Origin: Desulfoluna butyratoxydans | GTDB lineage: Bacteria > Desulfobacterota > Desulfobacteria > Desulfobacterales > Desulfolunaceae | NCBI RefSeq assembly: GCF_900699765.1 | Contig: NZ_CAADHO010000018.1 | Location: 1-38,020, forward strand | Direction of reading: 5' to 3' | Length of the DNA stretch: 38,020 nt | In this document: positions 23,827 through 33,036 of the stretch, piece after piece | How the letters are laid out: every line of letters begins with the position of its first letter | How positions within the stretch are numbered: the stretch's first letter is position 1 | Notes under the pieces: model-generated | Seen by the model: only the letters and a program-made list of their open reading frames with translations | Databases searched by the model: none | What the model was told of the DNA's origin: nothing | Program-made: the position numbers and the translations under genes

Positions 23827-24966
23827 ATGCTCAAAGTTATTAATGTGGTGGGTGCCCGCCCAAATTTCATGAAGATGGCTCCAATTATTGAAGCCATGAA
23901 TTTACACCCCGATGAAATTGATCATATACTACTGCATACCGGTCAGCATTATGATGAAAAGATGAGTGAGTCTTTTTTTGATGATCTGGGCATGCCCGTG
24001 CCGGATATCAACCTGGGCGTTGGCTCTGGTTCGCATGCTGAGCAGACTGCTGCAATCATGGTAGAATTTGAAAAGGTCTGTCGACATGAAGAACCAGATC
24101 TTGTCATTGTGGTGGGGGATGTCAATTCAACCATGGCCTGTACCATTACTGCTAAAAAAATGGGCATATCTGTGGCTCATGTCGAGGCGGGGTTGCGGTC
24201 ACGTGATATGGCGATGCCTGAAGAAATTAATCGTCTCTGTACCGACGTCCTTTGTGATTATCTGTTCACTACCGATCGCATTGCTAATGAGAACCTGAGA
24301 GCTGAGGGCGTTCCGCAGGAAAAGATCTTTTTTGTCGGAAACGTGATGATAGATACATTACTCAAGCATCGGCTGCTGGCTGAGAAGATGACGTTAAAGG
24401 ATGATTGGGGGCTGCAAACCGGTAAATATGCCACATTGACCATTCATCGACCTTCCAATGTGGATGATCCGGAGACGTTAAAGGGCATTTTGGATGCCCT
24501 TCAGGAAATTTCAAATGAAATCCCGGTCATTTTCCCAGTTCATCCGCGTACCCGTAAGATGGCAGAAGAGTACGGGCTGACCGACTACTTTTCAAGAGAC
24601 TTACCTGTTAACGGTATATGGATGACTCAACCCCTGGGTTATCTTGATTTTTTACATTTGAATATGCATGCCGCCATGGTTTTGACTGATAGCGGCGGTT
24701 TGCAGGAAGAGACCACAGTGCTAAGAGTTCCCTGCATCACCATGCGTCATAACACCGAGCGTCCGATCACCTGTGAAATGGGTACCAATGTGATTGTCGG
24801 TAATCGCCCTGAGAAAATATTATCAGCGGCCAGAAATGTTCTGAACGGTATGGTGCGTCCTGCAATGATTCCTGAAAAATGGGATGGCAATGCATCTCAG
24901 AGGATTGTTGATCACCTCCTGGCGGTGTTCGCAGATAATTCTTTCGGGTGTGGTGCGGTCAATTGA
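23827..24966 (+). CDS. wecB: UDP-N-acetylglucosamine 2-epimerase (non-hydrolysing)
   Basis: This 379-residue enzyme interconverts UDP-GlcNAc and UDP-ManNAc. Family features appear in order: VVGARPNFMKMAPI at the N-terminus, LHTGQHYDEKMSESFF (about 38), VVGDVNSTMAC (about 95), HVEAGLRSRDMAMPEEINR (about 118-136), TIHRPSNVD (about 206), SGGLQEETTVLRVP (about 286) and RHNTERPIT. The length is typical. ATG 23827 has GAGAAGG about 8 nt upstream. No UDP-ManNAc dehydrogenase (WecC) lies in the window, so UDP-ManNAc itself, or a 6-deoxy derivative made elsewhere, may be the donor. Confidence 0.95.
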   Translation: MLKVINVVGARPNFMKMAPIIEAMNLHPDEIDHILLHTGQHYDEKMSESFFDDLGMPVPDINLGVGSGSHAEQTAAIMVEFEKVCRHEEPDLVIVVGDVNSTMACTITAKKMGISVAHVEAGLRSRDMAMPEEINRLCTDVLCDYLFTTDRIANENLRAEGVPQEKIFFVGNVMIDTLLKHRLLAEKMTLKDDWGLQTGKYATLTIHRPSNVDDPETLKGILDALQEISNEIPVIFPVHPRTRKMAEEYGLTDYFSRDLPVNGIWMTQPLGYLDFLHLNMHAAMVLTDSGGLQEETTVLRVPCITMRHNTERPITCEMGTNVIVGNRPEKILSAARNVLNGMVRPAMIPEKWDGNASQRIVDHLLAVFADNSFGCGAVN

Positions 24967-24974
24967 TTTTTTCA

Positions 24975-26903
24975 ATGACGGATTATTTCAGAACCAAAAT
25001 TGACTTGTTCAAGACACTCCTGCGCCTTGGGCCATTCAATATCATTGCAGTGGCACTTTATCGTTGCATGCTCCTCACTGGATTGATCCAGAGAATGATG
25101 CCTCGGCAGGATGGTTATATTGATCCGTTGTTTACTTTGCCTGGCAATAGCTCCACTGTAACGGCAGAGTCAGTTGAAGTCGATGAAGTGTTGCACGTCG
25201 CTGATGAATTATTGAACGGAACATGTCAGTATTTTGGAGACAGGTCGTTTATGGTTGGTTCTCCACCGCAGTGGTTTACCAATCCTTTTAATGGACATCG
25301 CATTGAAGACAATGGATGTCATTGGTCGGATGGATCTGAATTTGATACCGGTATCGGTGACATCAAGACTATTTGGGAAGTTTCACGTTTTGACTGGATG
25401 ATTGTCTATGCTCGGGCATACCGCTTGAGCGGCGATGACCGATATTTTAAGGCCATTAATGATTGGTCCTCTGACTGGACTCAAGAAAACCCCTTAAATT
25501 GTGGCCCCAACTGGCGATGTGCTCAGGAGGCTTCAATACGTGTGCTTCAGACTCTTCTGGCCGCGTTTATTTTGCGTCAGCATAAAACCCCTTTGCCAGG
25601 CCTGATGCGCTTTGTCTCGGAACATTGCCAGCGTATTTTCCCCACGATTTATTATGCTCTCGCCCAGGATAATAATCATGGCACCAGTGAAGCAGCAGCA
25701 TTATATGTCTGCGGAGCATGGCTTGCCAAGGTTTCCGATACACCTGTTTTGAAACGCAAATTTTTGAAGTGGAGTCGAACCGGACGGCTTTTGCTCGAAA
25801 CCAGGGTCAGTCGACTGATTGAAAAAGACGGTAGTTTTGCACAGTATTCAGTGAATTATCATCGTGTAGTGTTGGACACCTTGAATATGGTGGAGTTCTG
25901 GCGGCGAGAATTGAAGTTACGACCATTTTCTGAACGCTTTTATTCGCGGGTGACTGGTGCGGTGGAATGGCTCTGTCAGTTGGTGGACCCTTACACCGGG
26001 GATGCCCCCAATTTAGGTGCAAATGACGGTGCCCGCTTGTTTGTATTGAGCACAACGGGTTTTAGAGATTATCGTCCTAGCGTTCAGCTTGGAGGGTTTC
26101 TTTATAAGGGAAGAGCCTTATATCCGGGGGGGCCTTGGGATGAATCTCTTAAATGGCTGAGGATTAACAACGTTTTCAAAAGAGTGACTCCTGATCGAAA
26201 AAGCTGTGTGTTCAAAGATGGCGGTTATGCGACGCTTGTTCCTGGTAATGGAGGCAATGGCGTCTCTTGGGGGCTGGTACGTTGCCCTATCCACCGGTTT
26301 CGTCCTGGGCATGCTGATGCCTTGCATTTTGACCTGTGGACTGCCGGACAGAACGTTTTACGTGATGCTGGCTCTTTTGGTTATAATGCCGATTCTATCT
26401 GGCAGTCATATTTTCCGGGCGCAGAAGCGCATAATACGGTTCAGTTTGATGGGCGTGACCAGATGCCTCGTCTTGGTCGTTTTTTATTTGGCGCATGGAC
26501 AGAGATGGAGAGTATAAGTGATATCAGTAGGGACAACAAGACAATCTCCTGGAGTGGGTCCTATATAGACTATCGAGGCTGTCGCCATCAACGCACTGTT
26601 TCTGTTGACAGTGAACAGGGATATTGCTGGCGAATAGTTGATGTGATCAATGGCCCGTTCTCTTACGCAACATTGCGTTGGCGTCTTATGCCCGGGAAAT
26701 GGGTTCTGGAAAGAGATGTTTGTCGGGGAGAATTGGCCGATATTAAAGTTCAATCTGATCAATTGGCCGTGCGTAGGGAACTGGTTCAAGGTTGGGAATC
26801 AAAGTATTACCTGAACCGCACCACTCTTCCTGTATGGGAAATAGAAGTTGGGGCAGGAACGACGGTTATTACCACTGAGGTTAGATTCAAGGACGTAAAA
26901 TGA
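24975..26903 (+). CDS. Heparinase II/III-family protein
   Basis: The 642-residue protein has the two-part layout of heparinase II/III-like polysaccharide lyases. An alpha-helical toroid (about 80-370) has NPLNCGPNWRCAQEASIRVL (about 175) and QDNNHGTSEAAALYV (about 236), which holds the Asn-His pair of the family. A C-terminal beta-sandwich has RFRPGHADALHFDLWTAGQ (about 441), GSFGYN and AEAHNTVQFDG (about 477). ATG 24975 is 8 nt after the wecB stop; alternatives TTG 24963 and GTG 24948 would overlap wecB. No classical signal peptide is seen, though the first 40 residues are hydrophobic in patches. Family members in glycan export clusters are usually periplasmic or of unknown action. It overlaps the next gene by 4 nt (ATGA). 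Confidence 0.87.
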   Translation: MTDYFRTKIDLFKTLLRLGPFNIIAVALYRCMLLTGLIQRMMPRQDGYIDPLFTLPGNSSTVTAESVEVDEVLHVADELLNGTCQYFGDRSFMVGSPPQWFTNPFNGHRIEDNGCHWSDGSEFDTGIGDIKTIWEVSRFDWMIVYARAYRLSGDDRYFKAINDWSSDWTQENPLNCGPNWRCAQEASIRVLQTLLAAFILRQHKTPLPGLMRFVSEHCQRIFPTIYYALAQDNNHGTSEAAALYVCGAWLAKVSDTPVLKRKFLKWSRTGRLLLETRVSRLIEKDGSFAQYSVNYHRVVLDTLNMVEFWRRELKLRPFSERFYSRVTGAVEWLCQLVDPYTGDAPNLGANDGARLFVLSTTGFRDYRPSVQLGGFLYKGRALYPGGPWDESLKWLRINNVFKRVTPDRKSCVFKDGGYATLVPGNGGNGVSWGLVRCPIHRFRPGHADALHFDLWTAGQNVLRDAGSFGYNADSIWQSYFPGAEAHNTVQFDGRDQMPRLGRFLFGAWTEMESISDISRDNKTISWSGSYIDYRGCRHQRTVSVDSEQGYCWRIVDVINGPFSYATLRWRLMPGKWVLERDVCRGELADIKVQSDQLAVRRELVQGWESKYYLNRTTLPVWEIEVGAGTTVITTEVRFKDVK

Positions 26904-28114
26904 GAGTGTTATATTTTCATCAGCATTTTTCTACACCCAAAGGGGCTGCAGGCATACGTTCCTATCAAATGGCCCGTCAATTGATTGAGCATGGTCATGA
27001 GATAACCATGGTGTGTGGCAGTTATGGGGGCGGTGAAACAGGCCTGAAAATGCCATTCAGGTACGGTCGTCGGCAGGGCTTTGTTGATGGTATTCGCGTG
27101 ATCGAGTTTGATCTTAATTATTCAAATAACGATAGTTTTGTAAAGCGGGTTAGGACATTTATAAAGTTTGCCTTGCGAAGCATTAGCTTGGCATTCAGCG
27201 AAAAATACGATGTTTTGTTTGCCACAACGACACCTCTTACGGCAGGTATTCCTGGTATTTTTGCTCGTTGGTTACGTGGTAAACCCTTTGTGTTTGAGGT
27301 ACGTGATCTCTGGCCAGAACTACCGAGAGAAATGGGAGCGATAAAAAATCCGGTAGTGCTTTGGCTTATGTCGTTGCTGGAGTGGGCTTCTTACCGCTCT
27401 GCCAATCGCTGTATCGGACTCTCCCCTGGAATTGTAGAGGGGATTGCCAATCGGGGTGTTGAAAAGACCAGAATTGCGTTGGTGCCCAACGGTTGCGATT
27501 TGAGCATTTTTTGCGATGAGGTCGATCCATGGCGTCCCGTCGGAGTATGCGATAGTGATCTGATGGCAATATTTACAGGCACTCATGGTGTTGCCAATGG
27601 CTTGGAGATAGTTCTGGGTACTGCCGCCGAACTGAAGCGTAGAGGGCGTAACGATATTAAAATGGTTCTTGTGGGGCAGGGTAAATGCAAGAATGCTTTA
27701 CAGCATAGAGTCAAGATAGAGGGCTTGGGAAATGTGATTTTTCATCCTCCAGTTAATAAAATGAAGCTTGCCGGACTTATGGCTGGTGCCGACATAGGCT
27801 TACAGATTCTGGCCAATGTACCTGCTTTCTATTTTGGCACCTCCCCCAATAAATTTTTTGACTATATTTCTTCAGGTCTTCCTGTCTTGAATAATTACCC
27901 CGGGTGGCTTGCAGAAATGATCGAGGATCATCAGTGCGGGTTTGTTGTTCCTCCTGAAAGTCCAGTTGCATTTGCGGATGCACTTGAATCGGCAATGGAC
28001 GAAATGCATAGGCTTGTCACCATGGGGCAAAATTCCCGTCGGTTAGCAGAACTTTCATTTGATCGTAAGCATTTGGCTAATGAGTGGGTTGAATGGGTTA
28101 CTGGAGCTGTTTAA
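26900..28114 (+). CDS. GT4-family glycosyltransferase, WbuB-like
   Basis: This 404-residue GT-B enzyme starts RVLYFHQHFSTPKGAAGIRS with a GAAGIR loop, typical of WbuB-like (L-FucNAc-transferring) enzymes. It then has FEVRDLWPELPREMG (about residue 133), VPNGCDLSIF (about 194), AIFTGTHGVANGLEIVL (about 222) and FGTSPNKFFDYISSGLPVL (about 313-331), where the usual second Glu of E-x7-E is replaced by Asp. The start overlaps the heparinase-like gene (ATGA) and the stop overlaps the next start (TAATG), so translation is coupled on both sides. An amino-deoxy sugar donor is plausible by family; the exact sugar is inference. Confidence 0.88.
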   Translation: MRVLYFHQHFSTPKGAAGIRSYQMARQLIEHGHEITMVCGSYGGGETGLKMPFRYGRRQGFVDGIRVIEFDLNYSNNDSFVKRVRTFIKFALRSISLAFSEKYDVLFATTTPLTAGIPGIFARWLRGKPFVFEVRDLWPELPREMGAIKNPVVLWLMSLLEWASYRSANRCIGLSPGIVEGIANRGVEKTRIALVPNGCDLSIFCDEVDPWRPVGVCDSDLMAIFTGTHGVANGLEIVLGTAAELKRRGRNDIKMVLVGQGKCKNALQHRVKIEGLGNVIFHPPVNKMKLAGLMAGADIGLQILANVPAFYFGTSPNKFFDYISSGLPVLNNYPGWLAEMIEDHQCGFVVPPESPVAFADALESAMDEMHRLVTMGQNSRRLAELSFDRKHLANEWVEWVTGAV

Positions 28115-28716
28115 TGAAACGTGTTGTGGACTTTTCGGTAGCCTTGGTTGCGATAGTAATTCTCTCTCCTGTTTTATCAGTAGTGGGTCTGATGGTTTGG
28201 AAGAAGTTGGGATCGCCTATTTTGTTTCGACAACAACGTCCCGGACTGAATGGAAACCCTTTTCAAATAATCAAGTTTCGAACCATGGTGGATGCCTTGG
28301 GGCAAAATGGACATCAGTTACCAGACGCTCTACGCATGACTCCTTTCGGCAATTTTTTGCGTTCCACCAGTCTTGATGAGTTACCCGAGCTATGGAACGT
28401 GCTCAAGGGTGATATGAGTTTGGTGGGGCCTCGTCCTTTGTTGATGGAGTACCTTCCGCTATATAATTCTGAGCAAAATAGGCGGCATGATATGCGCCCG
28501 GGTATTACAGGATGGGCACAGATTAATGGTCGTAATGGCTTGGCATGGGAGGATAAATTCAAACTGGATGTATGGTATATTGATAATCACTCTTTAATTC
28601 TTGATATCAGAATTCTTATTTTTACTGTCTTGAAGGTGTTCAAGAGAGAAGGGGTCAGTGCTGAGGGGGAGGCTACGATGTCTTGTTTTACGGGTTCGAC
28701 AGGAAATGATATATGA
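28114..28716 (+). CDS. Monotopic phosphoglycosyltransferase, PglC-like (bacterial sugar transferase)
   Basis: The 200-residue protein corresponds to the small PglC-type member of the bacterial sugar transferase family. It puts a sugar-1-phosphate on undecaprenyl phosphate to start glycan assembly at the inner membrane. There is one N-terminal re-entrant membrane helix (residues about 5-32). The core has FRQQRPGLNGNPFQIIKFRT, TSLDELPELWNVLKGDMSLV and GPRPLLMEYL; the Asp-Glu pair in LDELPE is the catalytic dyad. It ends with RHDMRPGITGWAQINGRNGL. ATG 28114 shares its A with the preceding stop (TAATG). Followed by PglD-, PglE- and PglF-like genes, so UDP-N,N'-diacetylbacillosamine (or a related sugar) is the probable donor. 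Confidence 0.9.
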   Translation: MKRVVDFSVALVAIVILSPVLSVVGLMVWKKLGSPILFRQQRPGLNGNPFQIIKFRTMVDALGQNGHQLPDALRMTPFGNFLRSTSLDELPELWNVLKGDMSLVGPRPLLMEYLPLYNSEQNRRHDMRPGITGWAQINGRNGLAWEDKFKLDVWYIDNHSLILDIRILIFTVLKVFKREGVSAEGEATMSCFTGSTGNDI

Positions 28717-29375
28717 AAAAAATCATCTACGGTGTTTATGGCAATAGTGGTTTTGGTCGCGAAGTTTTTCCTGTCCTTATAAATCAACTCGACAAAAATT
28801 TAGAAAATATCGAGGATGTTGTTTTTGTTGATGACGATCCTTCAGATCATAAAAATATTAACTATCCGATCTTGTCGTATCCTGAGTTTCTCGATAGTTC
28901 CTATTCCCAAAAAAAAATTGTGATTGCAATTGCCGATGGGTATGTACGTAAAAAATTGTCGATAAAGTGTGAGAAAGATGGCATTGATCCGATAACTGTA
29001 AGGGCCCAGAATTCTCTGATCATGAATAATGTTCAGATCGGGTTGGGGGCGGTCATATGCCCGTTTGTTACCATAACCTCTGATGTTTCAATCGGATCAT
29101 ATTTTCATGCAAACCTGTATAGTTATGTCGCCCATGATTGTGTGGTTGGGGACTACGTTACGTTTGCTCCTGGTGTAAAATGCAATGGAAATGTTGTCAT
29201 TGGGGATCATGCATACATTGGAACAGGGGCCATGATCAAGCAAGGCACTACCTCAAAGCCCTTGACCATCGGTGCAGGTGCGATCATCGGTATGGGTGCT
29301 GTTGTAACTAAAGATGTTCCTGCTGGCGTTACGGTTGTCGGCAACCCTGCACGGTCAATCAATACTTATCCTTAA
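28713..29375 (+). CDS. Sugar O/N-acetyltransferase, PglD/NeuD-like
   Basis: The 220-residue protein has a small N-terminal Rossmann-like domain (IIYGVYGNSGFGREV, about 4-18; VVFVDDDP, about 36) and a C-terminal left-handed beta-helix made of hexapeptide repeats (VQIGLGAVI, VTITSDVSIG, NVVIGDHAYIGTGAMIKQG, GAIIGMGAVVTKDVPAGVTV). This is the layout of PglD, which acetylates the C4 amine of UDP-4-amino-sugars with acetyl-CoA; the likely base is His in YVAHDCVVGDY (about residue 144). It overlaps the PglC-like gene by 4 nt (ATGA). A run of nine A occurs near 28909-28917. NeuD-type acetyltransferases share this fold, so the assignment leans on the neighbours. Confidence 0.88.
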   Translation: MKKIIYGVYGNSGFGREVFPVLINQLDKNLENIEDVVFVDDDPSDHKNINYPILSYPEFLDSSYSQKKIVIAIADGYVRKKLSIKCEKDGIDPITVRAQNSLIMNNVQIGLGAVICPFVTITSDVSIGSYFHANLYSYVAHDCVVGDYVTFAPGVKCNGNVVIGDHAYIGTGAMIKQGTTSKPLTIGAGAIIGMGAVVTKDVPAGVTVVGNPARSINTYP

Positions 29376-29450
29376 CATTATGAGCTGTTTGTATCAATTT
29401 GATTGTATTTAATAATTGTTTGGTAATCTATATTAATATTGTGGTTTTAA

Positions 29451-30626
29451 ATGCTTAATACATCGTTTTCTCCTTGGCCAAGTTTCACAGAAGAAGAAGC
29501 CAATGCTGTTCGTGATGTTCTTCTCTCGAATAAAGTCAATTACTGGACAGGTTCTGAATGCCGCGAATTCGAAAAAGAGTTTGCAAGCTGGACGGAATCA
29601 AAACATGCCATTGCACTTGCCAATGGAACCGTTGCCCTTGATGTGGCCCTTAAAGCTTTGCGCATTGGCACTGGTGATGAGGTGATCGTTACCTGTCGGA
29701 CCTTCCTCGCCTCGGTTTCAACGATAGTTATGGCTGGCGCAAAACCGGTCTTTGCGGATGTAGATCTTGAGAGCCAAAACATAACTGCCGCAAGTGTTCG
29801 TGCTGTTCTTACACCGAGTACAAAAGCAATTGTGTGCGTTCATCTAGCCGGTTGGCCCTGTGATATGGACTCGATTATGGACGTGGCAAATGAATATGGT
29901 CTTTTTGTTATTGAAGACTGCGCTCAAGCCCATGGAGCCTGCTACAAGGGACGTCCTGTCGGGTCTATAGGGCATGTGGGTGCTTGGTCGTTTTGTCAGG
30001 ACAAAATCATGACCACCGGCGGTGAGGGTGGGATGGTGACAACCAATGATCCTGATCTTTGGGGGAGGATGTGGACCTATAAAGACCATGGCAAGTCATG
30101 GGAAGCTGTTTACGAACGGTACCACCCTCCAGGTTTTCGCTGGTTGCATGAGTCGTTTGGTACAAACTGGCGAATGACAGAGATGCAGGCTGTCATTGGT
30201 CGTATTCAATTACGGCGGATGAGCGATTGGCATCGGATACGTACGATTAATGCAAATCGCATTTTGGATGCCGCCAGTAATGTACCTGCCTATTGTGTTC
30301 CTGACGTTTCCGAAGGAGTAGAGCATGCTTGGTATAAGTGCTACATTTTTGTGCGTGAAGATGCATTAAAGCCAGATTGGAGTAGGGATCGGATCATGCA
30401 TGAAATAACGGATATGGAGGTGCCCTGCTATTCTGGTATATGCCCGGAAGTGTATATGGAAAAAGCGTTTGACGATACTTGCTACAGACCTGAAGAAAGG
30501 CTGGTAAACGCTCGAAAACTTGGTGATACCAGTTTAATGTTTCTCGTACATCCCACGTTGACTGATGATGAAATGTCATCTGTATGTAATGCGTTAGTTC
30601 AAGTGGGGCAAAGGGCTTCCATGTAA
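29451..30626 (+). CDS. PLP-dependent aminosugar aminotransferase (DegT/DnrJ/EryC1/StrS), PglE-like
   Basis: The product is a 391-residue fold-type I aminotransferase. Near the N-terminus it has NYWTGSECREFEKEFA and ALANGTVALDVALKAL (about residues 56-71), then ADVDLESQNI and VIEDCAQAHGACYKGRPVGS (about 154-173; the Asp contacts the PLP ring nitrogen). SFCQDKIMTTGGEGGM (about 181-196) contains the Lys that binds PLP, and TNWRMTEMQAVIGRIQL (about 240) follows. PglE-type enzymes transaminate C4 of UDP-4-keto-6-deoxy-GlcNAc with glutamate. It is 75 bp after the PglD-like gene and 44 bp before the dehydratase gene, so the whole UDP-bacillosamine pathway lies in one stretch. Other 4-amino or 3-amino sugars remain possible. 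Confidence 0.9.
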   Translation: MLNTSFSPWPSFTEEEANAVRDVLLSNKVNYWTGSECREFEKEFASWTESKHAIALANGTVALDVALKALRIGTGDEVIVTCRTFLASVSTIVMAGAKPVFADVDLESQNITAASVRAVLTPSTKAIVCVHLAGWPCDMDSIMDVANEYGLFVIEDCAQAHGACYKGRPVGSIGHVGAWSFCQDKIMTTGGEGGMVTTNDPDLWGRMWTYKDHGKSWEAVYERYHPPGFRWLHESFGTNWRMTEMQAVIGRIQLRRMSDWHRIRTINANRILDAASNVPAYCVPDVSEGVEHAWYKCYIFVREDALKPDWSRDRIMHEITDMEVPCYSGICPEVYMEKAFDDTCYRPEERLVNARKLGDTSLMFLVHPTLTDDEMSSVCNALVQVGQRASM

Positions 30627-30669
30627 CTTTTAGTATTTAATTAGGCTCTCTGGTGTTGAATTTAAAGTT

Positions 30670-32568
30670 ATGATTATAAAACAAACTAGAAAAATCAGTG
30701 TCCTGATAGTTGTTTTATCAGATTTTCTCATACTAACGGGTGTATTTTACCTGGCGCACTTGATTCGTTTTGATTTCAGTCTACCCACCGGATTTAGATC
30801 GACAGACAGCGCCATGATGCTTTCGGTTGTTACCTTTAAGGTAGCGATGTTTAGTTTTTTTAAACTATACAGGGGGATGTGGCGATTTACAAGTATTACC
30901 GACCTCTTTAATGTAGTAAAAGCGTCGACGGTTAGTTCGGTTTTTATCGTATTATTCTTGTTGTATTTAAACCGATTTATAGGGCTGTCTCGGTCAGTAT
31001 TTGTTATCGATTGGTTTTTGACTGTTTTATTTATCTCTGGTTTTCGCGTAATGGTTCGAATTTACTTCGAAGGGCGATTCAAAATTTGGGCACGACTCGT
31101 ATTTCCACGTTTTTTTAAATGCGCCTCTGAATCGGTTTGGAAGCAACGCAAAAGGCTTTTGATCATTGGGGCCGGCAATAGTGGCGAGAAAATTTTGCGC
31201 GAGATCAGAGACAATGCCGGGCTCGATTACCAAGTGATTGGTTTGGTGGATGACCACCCCTCAAAACAGGGTAAATATATTCATGGTAAACAGGTTATTG
31301 GAGGCATTGACGATTTAACGGATATTGCCTTGAGGTCCAATGCAGAAGAACTTTTGATAGCCATTGCATCTGCCACATCCAAACAAATGAGGCGCATTGT
31401 AGCATCATGTAAGGAAACTCGCCTGACCTACAAAACAATTCCAGGTATGGGTGAAATCATCTCCGGAGATGTGTCGGTAAGTTCCATTCGGGAGGTTTCA
31501 TACAACGATCTTCTCGGGCGGGATAACATCAAACTTGATTCTGGCATTATTAATACGATGCTCACAAAATCTACTGTGCTAGTGACTGGTGCCGGCGGTT
31601 CCATAGGTTCTGAACTTTGTCGGCAGATTTGCCGGTTCAATCCTGAGAAGGTGATTTTGTTTGAGCGGGCGGAAAGCCCCCTTTATGCTATTGATATGGA
31701 ATTAAAACACCATTTCCCACACTTCGAGGTGGTGCCGGTTCTTGCTGATATTCAATACACAAGCCAACTAGAGAGGGTATTTGAAAAATATAAACCTCAG
31801 TGTGTTTTTCATGCTGCGGCCTATAAACATGTACCTATGATGGAAAACCATGCTTGGAAGGCGGTGAAGAATAACATCATTGGAACTCAGAATGTAGTGG
31901 AGGTTTCTAAGCAGCATGGAGTCAATCGATTTGTTTTGGTTTCAACAGATAAGGCAGTCCGTCCTACAAATGTTATGGGAACGACTAAGCGAATTGCCGA
32001 GATGGCCGTATTAAATCAGATGAATGATGGTGACTGCCAGACCAAATTTATGGCAGTACGATTTGGCAACGTTGTTGGAAGTGCCGGAAGTGTTTTGCCT
32101 CTTTTCAAAAAGCAGATCGAAGAGGGGGGGCCCATTACCGTCACTCATAAAGATATCACACGGTATTTTATGACCATACCTGAAGCAGCCCAATTGATCC
32201 TGCAAGCGGGCGCCATGGGCGAAGGTGGTGAGATTTTCATCCTTGATATGGGAGAGCCTGTCAAAATTGATGCACTGGCTCGGGATTTTATTCGTCTTTC
32301 GGGGTTTGAGCCGGATGTGGATATTGATATCAAGTACATTGGCCTTCGGCCTGGTGAAAAGCTGTATGAAGAGCTTATCACTGATGGAGAAGGGATCGTT
32401 CCTACAGAGCACAGGAAAATTATGGTTCTTCGTGGGCAGGAAAAAGATTTGGTCAAACTGAACGGGAATATTGAGGCTTTAAAAGAATTGGCTGAAGACC
32501 AATGCGGTGAAGAGATTCGAAAGAGACTCATGAAGATTGTGCCGGAGTATCATCCGGCAGAGCATTGA
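30670..32568 (+). CDS. UDP-GlcNAc 4,6-dehydratase, membrane-bound, PglF/WbpM-like
   Basis: This 632-residue protein has three parts: four membrane spans (about residues 10-135), a CoA-binding-like Rossmann domain (RLLIIGAGNSGEKIL, about 161) and the extended SDR dehydratase domain. The last has VLVTGAGGSIGSELCRQI (about 299-316), AAAYKHVPMMENHAWKAVKN (about 380-400) and VSTDKAVRPTNVMGTTKRIA (about 424-443). As in WbpM and PglF, the usual catalytic Tyr of YxxxK is a Met (NVMGTTK). It makes UDP-4-keto-6-deoxy-GlcNAc at the inner face of the membrane, which would feed the PglE- and PglD-like enzymes just upstream. Length and order are typical. Confidence 0.93.
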   Translation: MIIKQTRKISVLIVVLSDFLILTGVFYLAHLIRFDFSLPTGFRSTDSAMMLSVVTFKVAMFSFFKLYRGMWRFTSITDLFNVVKASTVSSVFIVLFLLYLNRFIGLSRSVFVIDWFLTVLFISGFRVMVRIYFEGRFKIWARLVFPRFFKCASESVWKQRKRLLIIGAGNSGEKILREIRDNAGLDYQVIGLVDDHPSKQGKYIHGKQVIGGIDDLTDIALRSNAEELLIAIASATSKQMRRIVASCKETRLTYKTIPGMGEIISGDVSVSSIREVSYNDLLGRDNIKLDSGIINTMLTKSTVLVTGAGGSIGSELCRQICRFNPEKVILFERAESPLYAIDMELKHHFPHFEVVPVLADIQYTSQLERVFEKYKPQCVFHAAAYKHVPMMENHAWKAVKNNIIGTQNVVEVSKQHGVNRFVLVSTDKAVRPTNVMGTTKRIAEMAVLNQMNDGDCQTKFMAVRFGNVVGSAGSVLPLFKKQIEEGGPITVTHKDITRYFMTIPEAAQLILQAGAMGEGGEIFILDMGEPVKIDALARDFIRLSGFEPDVDIDIKYIGLRPGEKLYEELITDGEGIVPTEHRKIMVLRGQEKDLVKLNGNIEALKELAEDQCGEEIRKRLMKIVPEYHPAEH

Positions 32569-32712
32569 GGTGTTTTCGGAAAAAAAGTCTTTGAAAATTC
32601 GGTGGGCAATGATAAAAGAGTGAAAATGCAGTAGGTTGTTTCGGTGTTTGTCGAACTTTCTGGTATGCAATTCGTTTGTCACAGATGATCTGCGGTTCCT
32701 AAGGAGATGAGT

Positions 32713-33012
32713 ATGAAACGATTTACTATTGTTGCCTGCACTGTTATTGCCCTGATGTTTGCCTTTTCTGTTTACACGTTTGCGTCGGTCGATAAAACCG
32801 TCAATATCAACACAGCATCTATCAAAGAGTTGTCGTCCCTTAAGCGAATCGGTGAGAAGGTTTCTCAGCGAATTGTTGATTATCGAGAGAGTGTGGGACC
32901 TTTCGAAAAGCCCGAAGACATCAAGAAGGTTAAGGGGATAAGCGATAAGATATTTGAGTTGAACAAAGAGCGTATTGTGATCAAGGATGGTGCTGTTGAG
33001 AAAAAATTCTGA
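32713..33012 (+). CDS. Secreted ComEA-like helix-hairpin-helix protein
   Basis: The 99-residue protein has a signal peptide (KRFTIVACTVIALMFAFSVY followed by TFAS, cleavage likely near residue 25) and a ComEA-type double helix-hairpin-helix: VNINTASIKELSSLKRIG, EKVSQRIVDYRES and PFEKPEDIKKVKGISDKIFE. Such domains bind DNA non-specifically, in ComEA at the cell surface or periplasm. ATG 32713 is preferred to ATG 32707 because AAGGAG (32701-32706) abuts the latter but is 6 nt from the former. It is followed by a good terminator. It has no obvious part in sugar synthesis and may simply be a conserved neighbour. Confidence 0.88.
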   Translation: MKRFTIVACTVIALMFAFSVYTFASVDKTVNINTASIKELSSLKRIGEKVSQRIVDYRESVGPFEKPEDIKKVKGISDKIFELNKERIVIKDGAVEKKF

Positions 33013-33036
33013 TACAAGCGCATTCAAATTTGATAC

